This document shows positions 1 through 9,615 of a DNA stretch of 18,448 nt, in pieces. A program made the translations under genes and the position numbers. Under the pieces are notes generated by a model. The model ran no database searches and was not told where the DNA came from. It saw only the letters and a list, made by a program, of their open reading frames with translations. The DNA comes from Sandaracinaceae bacterium (GTDB lineage: Bacteria > Myxococcota_A > Polyangia > Polyangiales > Sandaracinaceae). Position 1 is the stretch's first letter. Each line of letters begins with the position of its first letter. Where the stretch lies: contig JANWYL010000025.1 in the NCBI GenBank assembly GCA_025056955.1, positions 1 to 18,448 on the forward strand, written 5' to 3'.

Positions 1-3000
1 CTAGTTTTTTTGCCGCAACTTTGCCTAAGTGCGCCCCTCCTCTTTGCGCAAGCAGGAAGCCCAAGTGAAGGCCTCACCCTTTTTGAGAGGGAGGCCTTGG
101 CATGGAGCGAACAGGTGTTTCGCGAAGGGAGGCAGGCGCAAGGGATTGTTCCCCTTTTGCGGCTATGGCGTGCGTACCCAAGCGTTCGCCCGGCATTTTT
201 GAAAGAGCGCCTCGAAGCGATTGCCCACGACCAACGCCTTTTGCCGGCGATTCGTCTCTACGCCCAGCAGCTTTTGGGGCGTTTGGCTTTGCGCATGGGG
301 GATCTTGAGGGCTCGCGCCAAACATTCGAAGCGCTGGGCTATATCCGCACTTGGCGTGTGATCGGCCCTTTTGACAACGAAGGCAAGGCTGGTTTTGCGC
401 GCGAGGAGGCGCCCGAACGCCAGCAGATGGAAGCCCCTGATCTCGATGCCGAATACCAAGGAGCGATGCGTCCTGTGCGCTGGCGCGTGATGCCTGAAGT
501 TGGCCACTACGGCTACGTGAGCTTTGATGCGCTTTTTTATCCAGACACCAACGTTTGTGCCTATGCCGAGACCTTTGTTCTTGCAGAGCGCACAAGGCCC
601 CTGACCCTTTGGCTGGGAGCAGGTGGGGCCATTGCCGTTTGGTGGAATGGCGTTGAGGTGTTTCGAGATGACCACTACAGGCAGCCAGATCCCGATCGCT
701 TCGTCGTTGTGTTGGGTGCCCACGCGGGGCCGAACAGGCTTCTCGTCAAAGTGTGCACAACGGAGATGACATGGGGCTTCTATGCCCGCTTGGCCGATGA
801 GCACGGCGAACCCGCAAAAGACCTGCGCATTGTTCTCGACGCGGACTTCAAAGGCCTTCGAAAGGGGCATTCCCTCGCGCGCTTGCCCTCGCCTCCTGTT
901 GCACCCCTTGAAGCCCTCGAGCGCGCAGCCCGTGGTCCGCGCCCCAACCCCCAGGCACTCGAAAACCTTGCCCTCTATTTGCTTTTTTCTGGCGCTGACG
1001 ACCCTGCAGAAGGGCGGGCCAAGGACTTGGCGAGGCGGGCGGCTGAGGCTGCCCCAACTGTCGAGCGGCTTCTGCTTGCTGCTGATCTCGCTTCGGGGCG
1101 CAGCGAGGCCACAGCGTGGCTCGAGCGGGCGCTTCGGTTGGCTCCTGAGCATCCGAAGGCCCTTTTGGCATGGGCGCGTTTTGTGGCTTCCGGGCCTGCT
1201 CGCGAAGAGGCCTTGCGCATCATTGAGCGGATTCCAGAGGGCACCACTTCCGCCATTTATGCACTGGAAATCAAGGCCAACCTCTACGAGGCCATGGGGA
1301 TGAAACAAAGCGTGCGAGCCATCTACCGCCAAGCGCTTGAGCGCACGGCGCGAGCGCCTGAGTGGGTTGAGCGCCATGCATGGGCAACCCAGGAGGCAGG
1401 GGCACGGGAGGAGGCTTATCAGTTGTTCCAAGAAGTGCTTCGGATTCGCTTCGATCAACGCGCAATCCGGGAACAGCTCATCGAGGAAGCCCTGGCGCGC
1501 GGCGATCGAGAAGTGATTTGGCGTGAGCTTGAAGCCTACAGGCGCCTCTACGACGACATTCCAGGTGCCATGGTGCAGCTTGCAGCGTGGTACGAAGCCC
1601 TTGGGCAGGAAGATTTGGCGATGGCGACCTATCGCCGTGCAATTGAGGTGCGCCCAGACCATCCCCAAAACCACGTGGCTTACGCTCGGGCCCTGCTGAG
1701 GGCAGGGAGGCGTGATCTTGCGCTTGAAGCCTTGCGCCATGCCCTCGAGCTGAGCCCCCAGGAAGTGGCTGCCCGCGAGCTCCTTGAGCTCATCGAGCCA
1801 GAAGAACGCATCGATGAGGCCTATGCCACCCCTCAGGAAGAGTTCCTCGATCGTTTGAGCCAAGAGAGCGGGTATCCCTTCGTGGTGCTTGAGGATTTAA
1901 CAGTGAACACCGTTTATGAAAATGGGCTTGGCTCTCGCTTTCGACAATTTGTCGCGAGGGTGTTGGACGAGGAGGGTGCGAGGGCGCTTCGCACCCACGT
2001 TGTGCCATTTGATCCAGAGGTTCAGCGGGTGAGCCTGCGCATGGCGCGCGTTTACCGAAACAATCGGATTATTGAATCTGCTCGAACCACCGAACACATG
2101 GTAGGTGAGGGGCCTTATCGGATTTACTATGACATGCGGGAGTTTGTCATTACCCTTCCAAACCTCGAGCCAGGTGATGTGGTTGAGCTGCGCTATCGCA
2201 TCGATGATGTTGCGGAACGCAACCGATTTCATGACTACTTTGGTGATCTCCACTTTTTTCAGGGCGCCGTGCCAATTGAAAGGATGAGATACATTCTCAT
2301 CGGCCCGAAAAACAAGCAATTTTATTTTCATCGACCGAAGATTTCTCATGAGTTCAAAGAGCAAATTCAGGGTGACCACAAGGTGTATACCTTCATTGCT
2401 GATCGCATTTCCGCGCTTCACCCTGAGGAGGGGATGCCTGGGCCAACCGAAACGCGACCATACCTCCATCTTTCAACCTATCAAAATTGGGAGGAAGTTG
2501 GTCGATGGTGGTGGGGCCTCATTCGCGATCAACTGGAAGCCGATGAGCGGATCAAAGAGAAAGTACGAGAAATCACCAAAGATGCAACCGACATTCGCAC
2601 CAAGGTGCAGCGGATTTACCGATGGGTGATCGACCACACCCGCTACGTCGGTTTGGAGTTTGGAATCCATGGGTATAAGCCTTATCGCGTCACCCAAGTG
2701 GTTGAGAGGGGGTTTGGCGATTGCAAGGACAAGGCTTCGCTGCTTTACGTGATGCTCAAAGAAGCCGGCATCGATGCTCACCTCGTTTTGGTCCGCACCC
2801 GTGACAATGGTGCAATCCATGAATTTCCAGCTTCTCTTTCTGCTTTTGATCACGCGATTGCCTATGTGCCTGCCTTTGACCTTTACCTCGATGGCACTGC
2901 TGAGATGAATGGCACAAACGAGCTTCCGCGGATGGACCAAGGGGTGATGGTGCTCCACGTATGGCCAGGGGGAAGTGCCTTGCGGCGCACCCCTGTTTTA

Positions 3001-3645
3001 CCGCCTGAGCGCAATACCCACCATCGGGTGCTTGATGTCGAGCTCGACTCACGTGGGAGGGGGCACATCCAAGCGGTTGAGAGCGTGCGCGGAGATGAAG
3101 CCGCTCAATGGCGTTCTTCATATCAGGCCGAGGCCACGCGCCGCGATCGCTTTGAGCGCATGCTCCAAAAGGTTTTTCCCGGCCTTTCGCTTGAATCGCT
3201 TGCCATCGAGGGCCTTCATGATTACGAAGTGCCGCCCACGGCCCGCTACCGTGCCATTGTGCCTCGCTTTGCCACAGATGATCCTGAAGGCAGACTGCGG
3301 GTGCCAGTGGCTGCATTGGGAGAGCTTCTGCGCACAATGGCCCGCACTGAGCAACGCATTCATCCGCTGGATCTGGGGGTGACCCTGCGCTTTCTTGAAG
3401 AGCGCCTGATCAGGTGGCAAGGAAAGTGGGCGCTTGAGGAGCCTCTCGAAAACGTGCGGCTCGAGAGCGCTTTTGGGAAATACGAGCGCAAGGTGGCAAG
3501 GGAAGGAGATTTCGTCCGAGTCACAACTGAATTGGTGATCGCCCGGGACCGCATCGAGCCGAGCGAATACCCAAGTTTTCGCTCATTCCTTCAAAGGGTG
3601 GATGCAGCGCTGCGCCAGCGCCTCGTGCTGCGTCCCCTCCGCTAA
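1..3645 (+). CDS. Exported TPR / DUF3857 / transglutaminase-like protein, 5' partial
   Basis: The frame is open to the window edge, so the true start lies upstream. The first residues (LCLSAPLLFAQAG) look like the end of a signal peptide, and the TTG at 10 would leave it without a charged N-region. Numbering from that TTG gives 1,211 residues. A beta-rich segment (about 110-260, with a W-x-I-G-P-F motif) resembles galactose-binding-like modules. TPR-like helices follow (about 300-600), then a DUF3857-type region (about 620-800) and a transglutaminase-like core (about 840-970). The core has a complete triad: Cys905 in GDCKDKAS, His948 in AFDHAIAY and Asp961 in YLDGT. Proteins of this architecture are exported, and their substrates are mostly unknown. 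The next gene is a paralogue whose ribosome site overlaps this stop codon, so the two are probably co-transcribed. Whether it crosslinks or cleaves a substrate cannot be told from the sequence. Confidence 0.9.
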   Translation, partial: LVFLPQLCLSAPLLFAQAGSPSEGLTLFEREALAWSEQVFREGRQAQGIVPLLRLWRAYPSVRPAFLKERLEAIAHDQRLLPAIRLYAQQLLGRLALRMGDLEGSRQTFEALGYIRTWRVIGPFDNEGKAGFAREEAPERQQMEAPDLDAEYQGAMRPVRWRVMPEVGHYGYVSFDALFYPDTNVCAYAETFVLAERTRPLTLWLGAGGAIAVWWNGVEVFRDDHYRQPDPDRFVVVLGAHAGPNRLLVKVCTTEMTWGFYARLADEHGEPAKDLRIVLDADFKGLRKGHSLARLPSPPVAPLEALERAARGPRPNPQALENLALYLLFSGADDPAEGRAKDLARRAAEAAPTVERLLLAADLASGRSEATAWLERALRLAPEHPKALLAWARFVASGPAREEALRIIERIPEGTTSAIYALEIKANLYEAMGMKQSVRAIYRQALERTARAPEWVERHAWATQEAGAREEAYQLFQEVLRIRFDQRAIREQLIEEALARGDREVIWRELEAYRRLYDDIPGAMVQLAAWYEALGQEDLAMATYRRAIEVRPDHPQNHVAYARALLRAGRRDLALEALRHALELSPQEVAARELLELIEPEERIDEAYATPQEEFLDRLSQESGYPFVVLEDLTVNTVYENGLGSRFRQFVARVLDEEGARALRTHVVPFDPEVQRVSLRMARVYRNNRIIESARTTEHMVGEGPYRIYYDMREFVITLPNLEPGDVVELRYRIDDVAERNRFHDYFGDLHFFQGAVPIERMRYILIGPKNKQFYFHRPKISHEFKEQIQGDHKVYTFIADRISALHPEEGMPGPTETRPYLHLSTYQNWEEVGRWWWGLIRDQLEADERIKEKVREITKDATDIRTKVQRIYRWVIDHTRYVGLEFGIHGYKPYRVTQVVERGFGDCKDKASLLYVMLKEAGIDAHLVLVRTRDNGAIHEFPASLSAFDHAIAYVPAFDLYLDGTAEMNGTNELPRMDQGVMVLHVWPGGSALRRTPVLPPERNTHHRVLDVELDSRGRGHIQAVESVRGDEAAQWRSSYQAEATRRDRFERMLQKVFPGLSLESLAIEGLHDYEVPPTARYRAIVPRFATDDPEGRLRVPVAALGELLRTMARTEQRIHPLDLGVTLRFLEERLIRWQGKWALEEPLENVRLESAFGKYERKVAREGDFVRVTTELVIARDRIEPSEYPSFRSFLQRVDAALRQRLVLRPLR

Positions 3646-3649
3646 GGAG
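3644..3649 (+). promoter_or_regulatory. Shine-Dalgarno AAGGAG overlapping the upstream stop codon
   Basis: AAGGAG starts inside the TAA stop of the first transglutaminase-like gene and sits 5 nt before the ATG at 3655. This fixes the start of the second paralogue and suggests the two genes are translationally coupled. Confidence 0.75.
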
Positions 3650-3654
3650 AGCCC

Positions 3655-6600
3655 ATGGCAAAAAGTCCGCTTGTGTGCACGTTGAGAGCTGTGAGATGGT
3701 GGTTTTGGTTTGGCCTGTGTGTGGGCTGCGGTGCCGCATCAGTCGGGCAACACGTTCAAAATCCCAAAGACTATCGTGCCCTTGCTCAGGCCCACCCGAA
3801 AGACCCCGAGCTGGCCCTCCGATGGGCAGAAGCTGAGCTTTTTGGAGATGGAGGGGACACTGAGGGTGCCAAGCGAGCGATCGAGGCAGCAGCTGCTTTG
3901 GGAGCAAGTCCCCTTTACCTTTCATTTTTAAAGGCGATTGAAGCAGAGCATCACGGCCGTCTCGATGAATTTGTCGAGCTCGCATTGCGAGTGATCGAGA
4001 TTGCGGTGGGATCTTCTGATCCCTGGGCACCGCTTTTGGCTGAAAGTGCTGCTTTTGTTTTGAGCGAGTACCAGGGAGACATTCCCAATTGTCCTCAGCG
4101 TCTGGGTCCTCGGCTCGAGCGTGCTTTGGCTTCAAGCACAGATCCGAGGGTTCGGTGGTGGATTGGAAAAATCCTGATCGAGCTCGCTTATCGGAAAGGT
4201 GATCTCAAAGAAGTGGAACGGTGGGCGCGCGCTTTGGGCTGTGCCACCAAGGTGCGGGCAATAGGCCCCTTTGGGCCCCATGAAATGCTTGGCTTTGACG
4301 AAGCGTTTCCTCCCGAACGAGATGCCGTGCTTGCCAAAGGGTACGACCTTGGTTTTGGCCGAGGGCGGCGCCCCACACGTGAAATTGAGGCGAAGGGATG
4401 CACCTTGGAGCTTGGTGGTCCCATTCCCATGGGAGGCACCACTTACGTCGAGTGGTGGGTTGATCTCGAAGAGGGTGGCCCTTATGCCTTGCGTCTCGAC
4501 ACGCCCAACCCTTACCCCATCGAGCTATGGGTCGACGGCGTCTCACGCCTGCGCTTCGATGCGCGCAAAGAGCCAAAGCCTCGGACCATATGGCATGTCA
4601 TCGAGCTTTCGCAAGGCCGGCACCGAATCCTCCTCAAGTTGAGCTCGCGCCACCGAATGCCTGTTGTTGAGCTTGCGCTTGCAAAGGGTGACATTCCGCC
4701 TCTCCCCGACCTTGGGAGCCAGGAGCTCGAAAAGCGGCGTCCCATTGTGCGCTATCTCCGCCTGATCGACGCGATTGCCCACGGAGATGGGGTGGGAGCA
4801 CGGGGGCAGGCGGAAAAATGGCGCATTGAAGAAATGCCCCTTGTGCTCTTGAACCTGAGCGCCATCGTCATGCTCAACGATCCTCTCCGCGCAGCCACAG
4901 TGAATCGAAACGAAGCAAAACAACGCTTTTTGCGTGCAAGGGATCTCGACTCGAACGCGTGGATGCCTCACTACTACCTTGCCCACTTCGAAGCCAGAGA
5001 AGGCCGTTTCCGAGAAGCGGTGGTCGCCTTTCGTGAGGGGAAAGAGCGTTTTTCGGAAGTGCTTGGCTTTGCCACGGAGTTGGTTGACCTTTTGTCGATG
5101 CAGGAGTGGCACGAAGAGGTTGACGCCATCCTTGCGGAGTTGCGCGAGCGTTTTCCAGGCGTCTGTCGCCCCTTGCGGGCTTCTCTCAATCGGGCCCTTG
5201 AGCGCAAGCGCTACGAGGAGGCCCTGCGCCATGCTGAGGCGCTCGTTCGTTGCGATGCGCGAAGCGATGCCATGCTCCAAGTGCAGTTTCGAAGGCACAA
5301 GTGGGCGGAAGTCGAGCGCGAAATCGAGCGGCTTAGTGCATTTGAGAAGAAAAAAAGCCGCACCTTGGATGCGCTTTTGAACTTGGCCCTTTCTCGAGGC
5401 GATGAAGAAGAATCAAAAAAGCTGCTTAGGGAGCTAAGGGAAGAGCTTCCCTTGGAGAGCCAAGTGGTTGCAGCTGAGTTTGACTGGCTTTTGGCCAGAG
5501 GACGCGCTGAGGAGGCACGCCACCTGCTTGAGCAAGCCATTGAGCGCGAGCCAATCGCCATGAACGAGCTCCGATGGCTTTTGCGCTCTGTTTTTGCCGA
5601 AAGCCCCCTTGAGCGCTACCGAGAGGATGGAATGGCGATCATCCGCGCCTTTGAGGAGTCGGGGCGCCAGTATGCCAATGCTCCCCAGGTGCTCGTCTGG
5701 GATTCAAGTGTGACCTATGTGTTTCCAGAAGGGGGCGTGGCAGAACTCATCCACCAAATCTATCGGGTGCAAAGCGAGGAAGCGATTGACGACCTTGGTC
5801 AGTTGCGCTTGCCTGAAGATGCTTTGCCTTTGCGGATTCGGACCATCAAGCCGGACAAAAGCTCGCGGGAGCCAGAGCGGATTGGGCGCCTGGCCCACAT
5901 TGAGCTTCCGGCGCTTGAAGTGGGTGACTACGTCGAGCACGAATACTTGCGCATGCGGCCTCCCCCTCTGGTTTTTCAGGGGGGGGTAATGGGTGAGCGC
6001 TTCTACTTCCAAAGCTTTGAGGTGCCTTTTGATACGAGCCGGTTGATTTTGATCGTCCCCAAAGATGCCGAAGTGGTGATCGATCCTCGAGGCCAAGCGC
6101 CGCCTCTCAGGGAGCGGGTCGAGGGGGAGCACCGCATCCTTCACTGGGAGGTGCGTGGGAGCCCTGCACTCGTTCCAGAGCCAAATGCGCCGGCCGCACG
6201 CGAATTCATTCCCTCCATTCTTTGGGGAATCCGAGCGCGGTGGGAAGATTTTGTGGCGCGCTTGCGCGATGGGTTGGCCGACCGCTCGGTGCGCGATCCG
6301 GGCGCTGAGCGGTTGGTCCGCTCGATTGTCGGCCCTGCGCCGCTTAGCGAGGAAGAAAAGATTCGCCGCATCCACCGATGGGTCATCGACAACATCGAAC
6401 CAAACCGCGATCTTCTGGGGCAGGCTGCCGTGATGCTTTCGGCCCGAGCGGGTGATCGGCCTCGCATTCTCGCCTATCTTTTGGAGCTCGCAGGCTTTCG
6501 CGCAGATCTGGCACTGGTTCGGAATTTTACTGCAGATGCAACACCAAGCCTTTTGCCCGAGGAGGAGACTTACAACGAGATTTTGGTTCGAGCTCAGACT

Positions 6601-7383
6601 TCACGAGGCTTTGTGTGGCTTGATGCCAATGCCAGGCGGGCCTCGTGGAAGGTCATATCGCCCTTTCTTCGAGGCCAAGAGGCGATGCTCATTACGCCCA
6701 CTTCCGAGAGGGTGCGTGTGCCTGAAGGGAGTGATGACGATGATCTGCGCGAGGTGGAGGTAGAACTTTACATTGACTCCCAAGGGGGTGCCCGGGCAGA
6801 GGTGATCGAGCGCTACCACGGTGCGCCGGCAAGCTTTTGGCGCAATCAGTTGGCCGATATACCCCGGGCACAACTCGAGCGGCTCTTTGAGCAAAACTAT
6901 GCCTACCAAGTTTTGCCTGGTGCTTTGCTCCGCCGCCTCGAGGTCGAGGGTCAGGACGACTACGAAGCCCCCCTCGTCTTGCGCTACACGGTTGAAAGCG
7001 ATGAAATCGGTCGCTTAGAGGGCAGGGTTCGCATGATTCCTTGGCTCTTCCCTGCCCAGGCTGAACGCTCCCTCGCCCCACTTCCAAGAAGGCATCTTCC
7101 GGAAATCGTCTTTCCCCTTTTTTATCGCATTCATTTGCGCATTCACCCTCCCCCAGGGTGGAGCCTCGAAGCACCCATTCCACAACGCATTGGTGAAGAG
7201 CCTGGCCCCACTGCCCGCTTTGAGGTGATGCCTTCCGCTGAGGGGCTCACCATCTTGCGCGAGGTGCGTGTACCTCGCATGCGGGTGCAACCCGCCGAAT
7301 ACCAAATGCTTGTCACCTTCAGCCGAGCCCTCGATGCCTATGAAGCGCGCGAAATCCGAATGCTTCGAAATGAGGTTGAGTAG
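3655..7383 (+). CDS. TPR / DUF3857 protein with a degenerate transglutaminase-like domain, probable lipoprotein
   Basis: 1,242 residues, starting at an ATG 9 nt after the upstream stop with a good ribosome site. The N-terminus is a hydrophobic Trp-rich signal segment ending in CVGC-G, so Cys25 could be lipidated, although Cys at -3 is a poor lipobox residue. The order matches the upstream paralogue: a beta module with an A-I-G-P-F motif (about 198-340), TPR-like helices (about 400-660), a DUF3857-type region (about 675-835) and a transglutaminase-like fold (about 840-1000). The catalytic positions differ. Where the paralogue has GDCKD this protein has GDRPR (Arg935), the His position reads YNEIL (Glu975), and only the Asp is kept (Asp990 in WLDAN). 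A loop before the Cys position is also shorter. It is therefore probably not a Cys-type enzyme and may bind or scaffold. The frame is open throughout, so this is not a decaying pseudogene. Confidence 0.9.
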   Translation: MAKSPLVCTLRAVRWWFWFGLCVGCGAASVGQHVQNPKDYRALAQAHPKDPELALRWAEAELFGDGGDTEGAKRAIEAAAALGASPLYLSFLKAIEAEHHGRLDEFVELALRVIEIAVGSSDPWAPLLAESAAFVLSEYQGDIPNCPQRLGPRLERALASSTDPRVRWWIGKILIELAYRKGDLKEVERWARALGCATKVRAIGPFGPHEMLGFDEAFPPERDAVLAKGYDLGFGRGRRPTREIEAKGCTLELGGPIPMGGTTYVEWWVDLEEGGPYALRLDTPNPYPIELWVDGVSRLRFDARKEPKPRTIWHVIELSQGRHRILLKLSSRHRMPVVELALAKGDIPPLPDLGSQELEKRRPIVRYLRLIDAIAHGDGVGARGQAEKWRIEEMPLVLLNLSAIVMLNDPLRAATVNRNEAKQRFLRARDLDSNAWMPHYYLAHFEAREGRFREAVVAFREGKERFSEVLGFATELVDLLSMQEWHEEVDAILAELRERFPGVCRPLRASLNRALERKRYEEALRHAEALVRCDARSDAMLQVQFRRHKWAEVEREIERLSAFEKKKSRTLDALLNLALSRGDEEESKKLLRELREELPLESQVVAAEFDWLLARGRAEEARHLLEQAIEREPIAMNELRWLLRSVFAESPLERYREDGMAIIRAFEESGRQYANAPQVLVWDSSVTYVFPEGGVAELIHQIYRVQSEEAIDDLGQLRLPEDALPLRIRTIKPDKSSREPERIGRLAHIELPALEVGDYVEHEYLRMRPPPLVFQGGVMGERFYFQSFEVPFDTSRLILIVPKDAEVVIDPRGQAPPLRERVEGEHRILHWEVRGSPALVPEPNAPAAREFIPSILWGIRARWEDFVARLRDGLADRSVRDPGAERLVRSIVGPAPLSEEEKIRRIHRWVIDNIEPNRDLLGQAAVMLSARAGDRPRILAYLLELAGFRADLALVRNFTADATPSLLPEEETYNEILVRAQTSRGFVWLDANARRASWKVISPFLRGQEAMLITPTSERVRVPEGSDDDDLREVEVELYIDSQGGARAEVIERYHGAPASFWRNQLADIPRAQLERLFEQNYAYQVLPGALLRRLEVEGQDDYEAPLVLRYTVESDEIGRLEGRVRMIPWLFPAQAERSLAPLPRRHLPEIVFPLFYRIHLRIHPPPGWSLEAPIPQRIGEEPGPTARFEVMPSAEGLTILREVRVPRMRVQPAEYQMLVTFSRALDAYEAREIRMLRNEVE

Positions 7384-7396
7384 GTTGAGCGGGTTC

Positions 7397-7414
7397 GGAT
7401 GAAATGGATGAAAT
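7397..7414 (+). repeat. Tandem 9-bp repeat (GGATGAAAT x2)
   Basis: GGATGAAAT occurs twice head to tail, 13 bp after the stop of the second transglutaminase-like gene. It is short enough to be chance. No T-tract or strong hairpin is attached. Confidence 0.6.
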
Positions 7415-7492
7415 GCCCAAGTGGCTGTGGGTGAATTCCATTTTTGTGGATCATCACCAAGAAATAGGGGCTTTGCATGGCTCAAGGAGAGC

Positions 7493-7522
7493 ATGGGATT
7501 TAAAGCCCATCACCTTCATGGG
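7493..7522. repeat. Alternating inverted repeats (ATGGG / CCCAT / ATGGG)
   Basis: ATGGG at 7493-7497, CCCAT at 7506-7510 and ATGGG at 7518-7522 can form two mutually exclusive 5-bp hairpins with loops of 8 and 7 nt. They lie between convergent genes, where a terminator is expected, but no T-run follows on either strand. A role is unproven. Confidence 0.35.
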
Positions 7523-7547
7523 TGCGTGCAATAACCAAAAGGTGTAG

Positions 7548-7595
7548 GCAAGGTGATCATCACAACCAGACAAAGGGTATGAGCAAGGTGATCAT
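7548..7595. repeat. Direct repeat of GCAAGGTGATCAT, 35-bp period
   Basis: The 13-mer GCAAGGTGATCAT occurs at 7548-7560 and 7583-7595. Each copy holds the palindrome TGATCA. An inverted partner of the AAGGTGAT core (ATCACCTT) lies at 7509-7516 and could pair with either copy, and a related GATCATCAC lies at 7449-7457. The spacing of about 3.5 helical turns could suit paired protein sites, but this is inference. The rest of the 7384-7645 gap shows no gene. Confidence 0.5.
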
Positions 7596-7645
7596 GAGGA
7601 AAGCATAAACGCCCCTTTATCTCCCCCCGCGCACAAGACGCACAC

Positions 7646-9571
7646 CTAGAAAGAGCGCCTCCTCAAGATGGCAACGAGGGAAAGGAGCATGAGAATGGCC
7701 AAGGGATGAGGTGCCGAGGAGGCAGCGCCTGGCACGCTGCAGTCGCAGGCCGAGCGGCGGGTCCCAGTCATCATCTCGTTGCGTCGGCTCCAAGCGTCAG
7801 GTGGACCTGCATCCATTGTGTAGTCAATGTTTGAGAAGGCATCGACGCCTGTGTCAGTGCCTGGCGGAACATAGGCATCTGGCATGGGTGGAGGCCCTGC
7901 ATCAGGCGGAGGAGGCCGAGGTACACAACGGCCTCGCATGCAGACCTCACCGCGTGGGCAGCTGACCGTACCAACGGTGCAAGCATCCACGCATCCACCA
8001 GGGGTGCAGATTTCTCCGCTTGGACAACCGGTCCCGCACCTCTCAAACAGGCAACGCCCCTCGACGCAACGCCTGTCACGGCCGCACTCGGCATCTCGGA
8101 AGCAACGGGGGACGCATTCGCCGTTCTCACACACCTCGCATGCTGGATCGCAGCGCACGGTTTCGCAGAGGTCTACACAGCGGCCAGCCAGGCATGTCTG
8201 CCCTTCTGGGCAGCGAATGCCCTCGCAAGCAGGAATGCAACGGCCTCCCTCGCAGCGCTGCCCCTCTTCACAATTGACGTCTCGGCACGCTGTTTCAAGG
8301 CAAACCCCTCTTGGGCTGCAATAAAAGCCTTCCGGACAGCCTCCTTCAAGGCACGTTTCCACGCATTGGCCGCGGTCGCAGGTGAGGCGTGGGTCATCGC
8401 AGATGCGCATGGTTCCGGATTCCTCATCGACCCTGCCGTCACAGTCGTTATCGAGGTTATCGCAACGCTCTGGGCTCGCGGTGAAGGTCGGTGCACAAAC
8501 CGTGCGGTTTTCCACACAGGAAGTGCGTCCAATCGCGCAAACACCTTGCTGCCCCTCAACTGTGCAAGGCTGGCCTGCATCCGGGCAGACAACATTTCCG
8601 CCCAAGACCAAAAAGCGCCACACCCCTGGAATGGGGGGATCGAGGTTCGACTCCTTGCAAAGCTTGCGGGCGATGTCTGCCGTCCGAGAGCCAGGAATGG
8701 CAACGTAGTTTCTGCTATCCCCAGCGTCAAAACCCGATTGCGCGGGTATGCCCCTATAGCAACGCCTTTCCTCGAGGTTGCAGTGGACGTTAAAGCCTGA
8801 ACAGTCGGCATCCCTCGTGCAGCGCTGCTCTGGGCTCATTGGACGAGAGAGGCCGTTATCTCCTGGTTGCACTCCTGATGCTTCCCCTGTGTCCCACTCG
8901 CAGCGGTGAAAGCGAAATTCGACTTGGAAGTTGGTTGAGGCTTCTGGGCCACACCCTGGTGCGCGGCTCAAAATCAGCTGAAAGCTCATCCGCCGATTGG
9001 TGCGACAAGAAAAATACCCCACCCGATCCCAAGTGAAAATCGCCCGCCCCGGCTCAAGGTGGTACCACACACCGTTTTCACTGGGGTTCATGCAAGAGCG
9101 CAGGCAGTCGCCACCACTGCAGCCAACAAGTGTGGAACATTCTCCATCCATGCCTACTATGCCTCGAATATCCACATCGGCCCAATAGGGAGCGATCATT
9201 GGCTGGTCCGCCACTGGAAAGGGTCGAGGTGTAAATGTTGACAACCTGCCTCGAAAGGTGATGTTGCCATTGGTGTTGAGATACACCTCTCGATAAACCC
9301 TTCCAAAATAGTTCAGCCCCTCTGGGAAGGCCGGCGTGATGTCAATTGGACCCCCTGAGCCATCATCGTTTGGGCCAAGGCAGTTGCCTGCAAGGCCAAA
9401 ACCAGCAGGCCCTCCAAGACCAGTGATGAGGGGTGCGCCACAGTAGCGGCGCTCGGCGGGGTTTTCGACACAATCTTGGGCAGAGCCAGGAGAGGCCCCA
9501 ACCACTCCAAAAATCGCCAAAAAAGCAAAAAAACACCGCGGTTTTCGTTGAAAATGGTATCGCCTGGGCAT
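7646..9571 (-). CDS. Secreted NIDO-domain Cys-rich surface protein with MYXO-CTERM tail
   Basis: From the ATG at 9571 the protein has 641 residues and a proper signal peptide: basic MPRRYHFQRK, then a hydrophobic stretch ending GSA-QDC. Residues about 69-220 resemble a nidogen-type NIDO domain (LNTNGNITF and IAPYWADVD). A MopE-like motif (SPERCDNLDNDCDGRVDE) lies at about 366-383. Residues about 389-550 are a run of Cys-rich EGF-like or myxobacterial repeats of the type C-x-x-G-x-C. A Pro/Asp-rich linker leads to the tail: Cys609 and Cys611, a hydrophobic helix, then RRRSF. That tail fits the MYXO-CTERM sorting signal, known in myxobacteria to be processed and anchored at the cell surface. 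It is probably an adhesin-like surface protein. The gene follows crtY on the same strand after about 44 bp. A TTG at 9619 would add 16 residues and overlap the crtY stop, but it suits the signal peptide less. Confidence 0.85.
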   Translation of the reverse strand: MPRRYHFQRKPRCFFAFLAIFGVVGASPGSAQDCVENPAERRYCGAPLITGLGGPAGFGLAGNCLGPNDDGSGGPIDITPAFPEGLNYFGRVYREVYLNTNGNITFRGRLSTFTPRPFPVADQPMIAPYWADVDIRGIVGMDGECSTLVGCSGGDCLRSCMNPSENGVWYHLEPGRAIFTWDRVGYFSCRTNRRMSFQLILSRAPGCGPEASTNFQVEFRFHRCEWDTGEASGVQPGDNGLSRPMSPEQRCTRDADCSGFNVHCNLEERRCYRGIPAQSGFDAGDSRNYVAIPGSRTADIARKLCKESNLDPPIPGVWRFLVLGGNVVCPDAGQPCTVEGQQGVCAIGRTSCVENRTVCAPTFTASPERCDNLDNDCDGRVDEESGTMRICDDPRLTCDRGQCVETCLEGGCPEGFYCSPRGVCLETACRDVNCEEGQRCEGGRCIPACEGIRCPEGQTCLAGRCVDLCETVRCDPACEVCENGECVPRCFRDAECGRDRRCVEGRCLFERCGTGCPSGEICTPGGCVDACTVGTVSCPRGEVCMRGRCVPRPPPPDAGPPPMPDAYVPPGTDTGVDAFSNIDYTMDAGPPDAWSRRNEMMTGTRRSACDCSVPGAASSAPHPLAILMLLSLVAILRRRSF

Positions 9572-9615
9572 CAAGAGCCTATTGTGAACCAAAGCGATGC
9601 CAAGCGCCAGGGGCT

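Noticed and set aside
163..1863. Long antisense frame (566 codons) under the first transglutaminase-like gene
   Set aside because: It overlaps a gene with clear TPR and triad motifs; its own translation has no domain, and it is rich in Cys, His and Pro as expected of a shadow.
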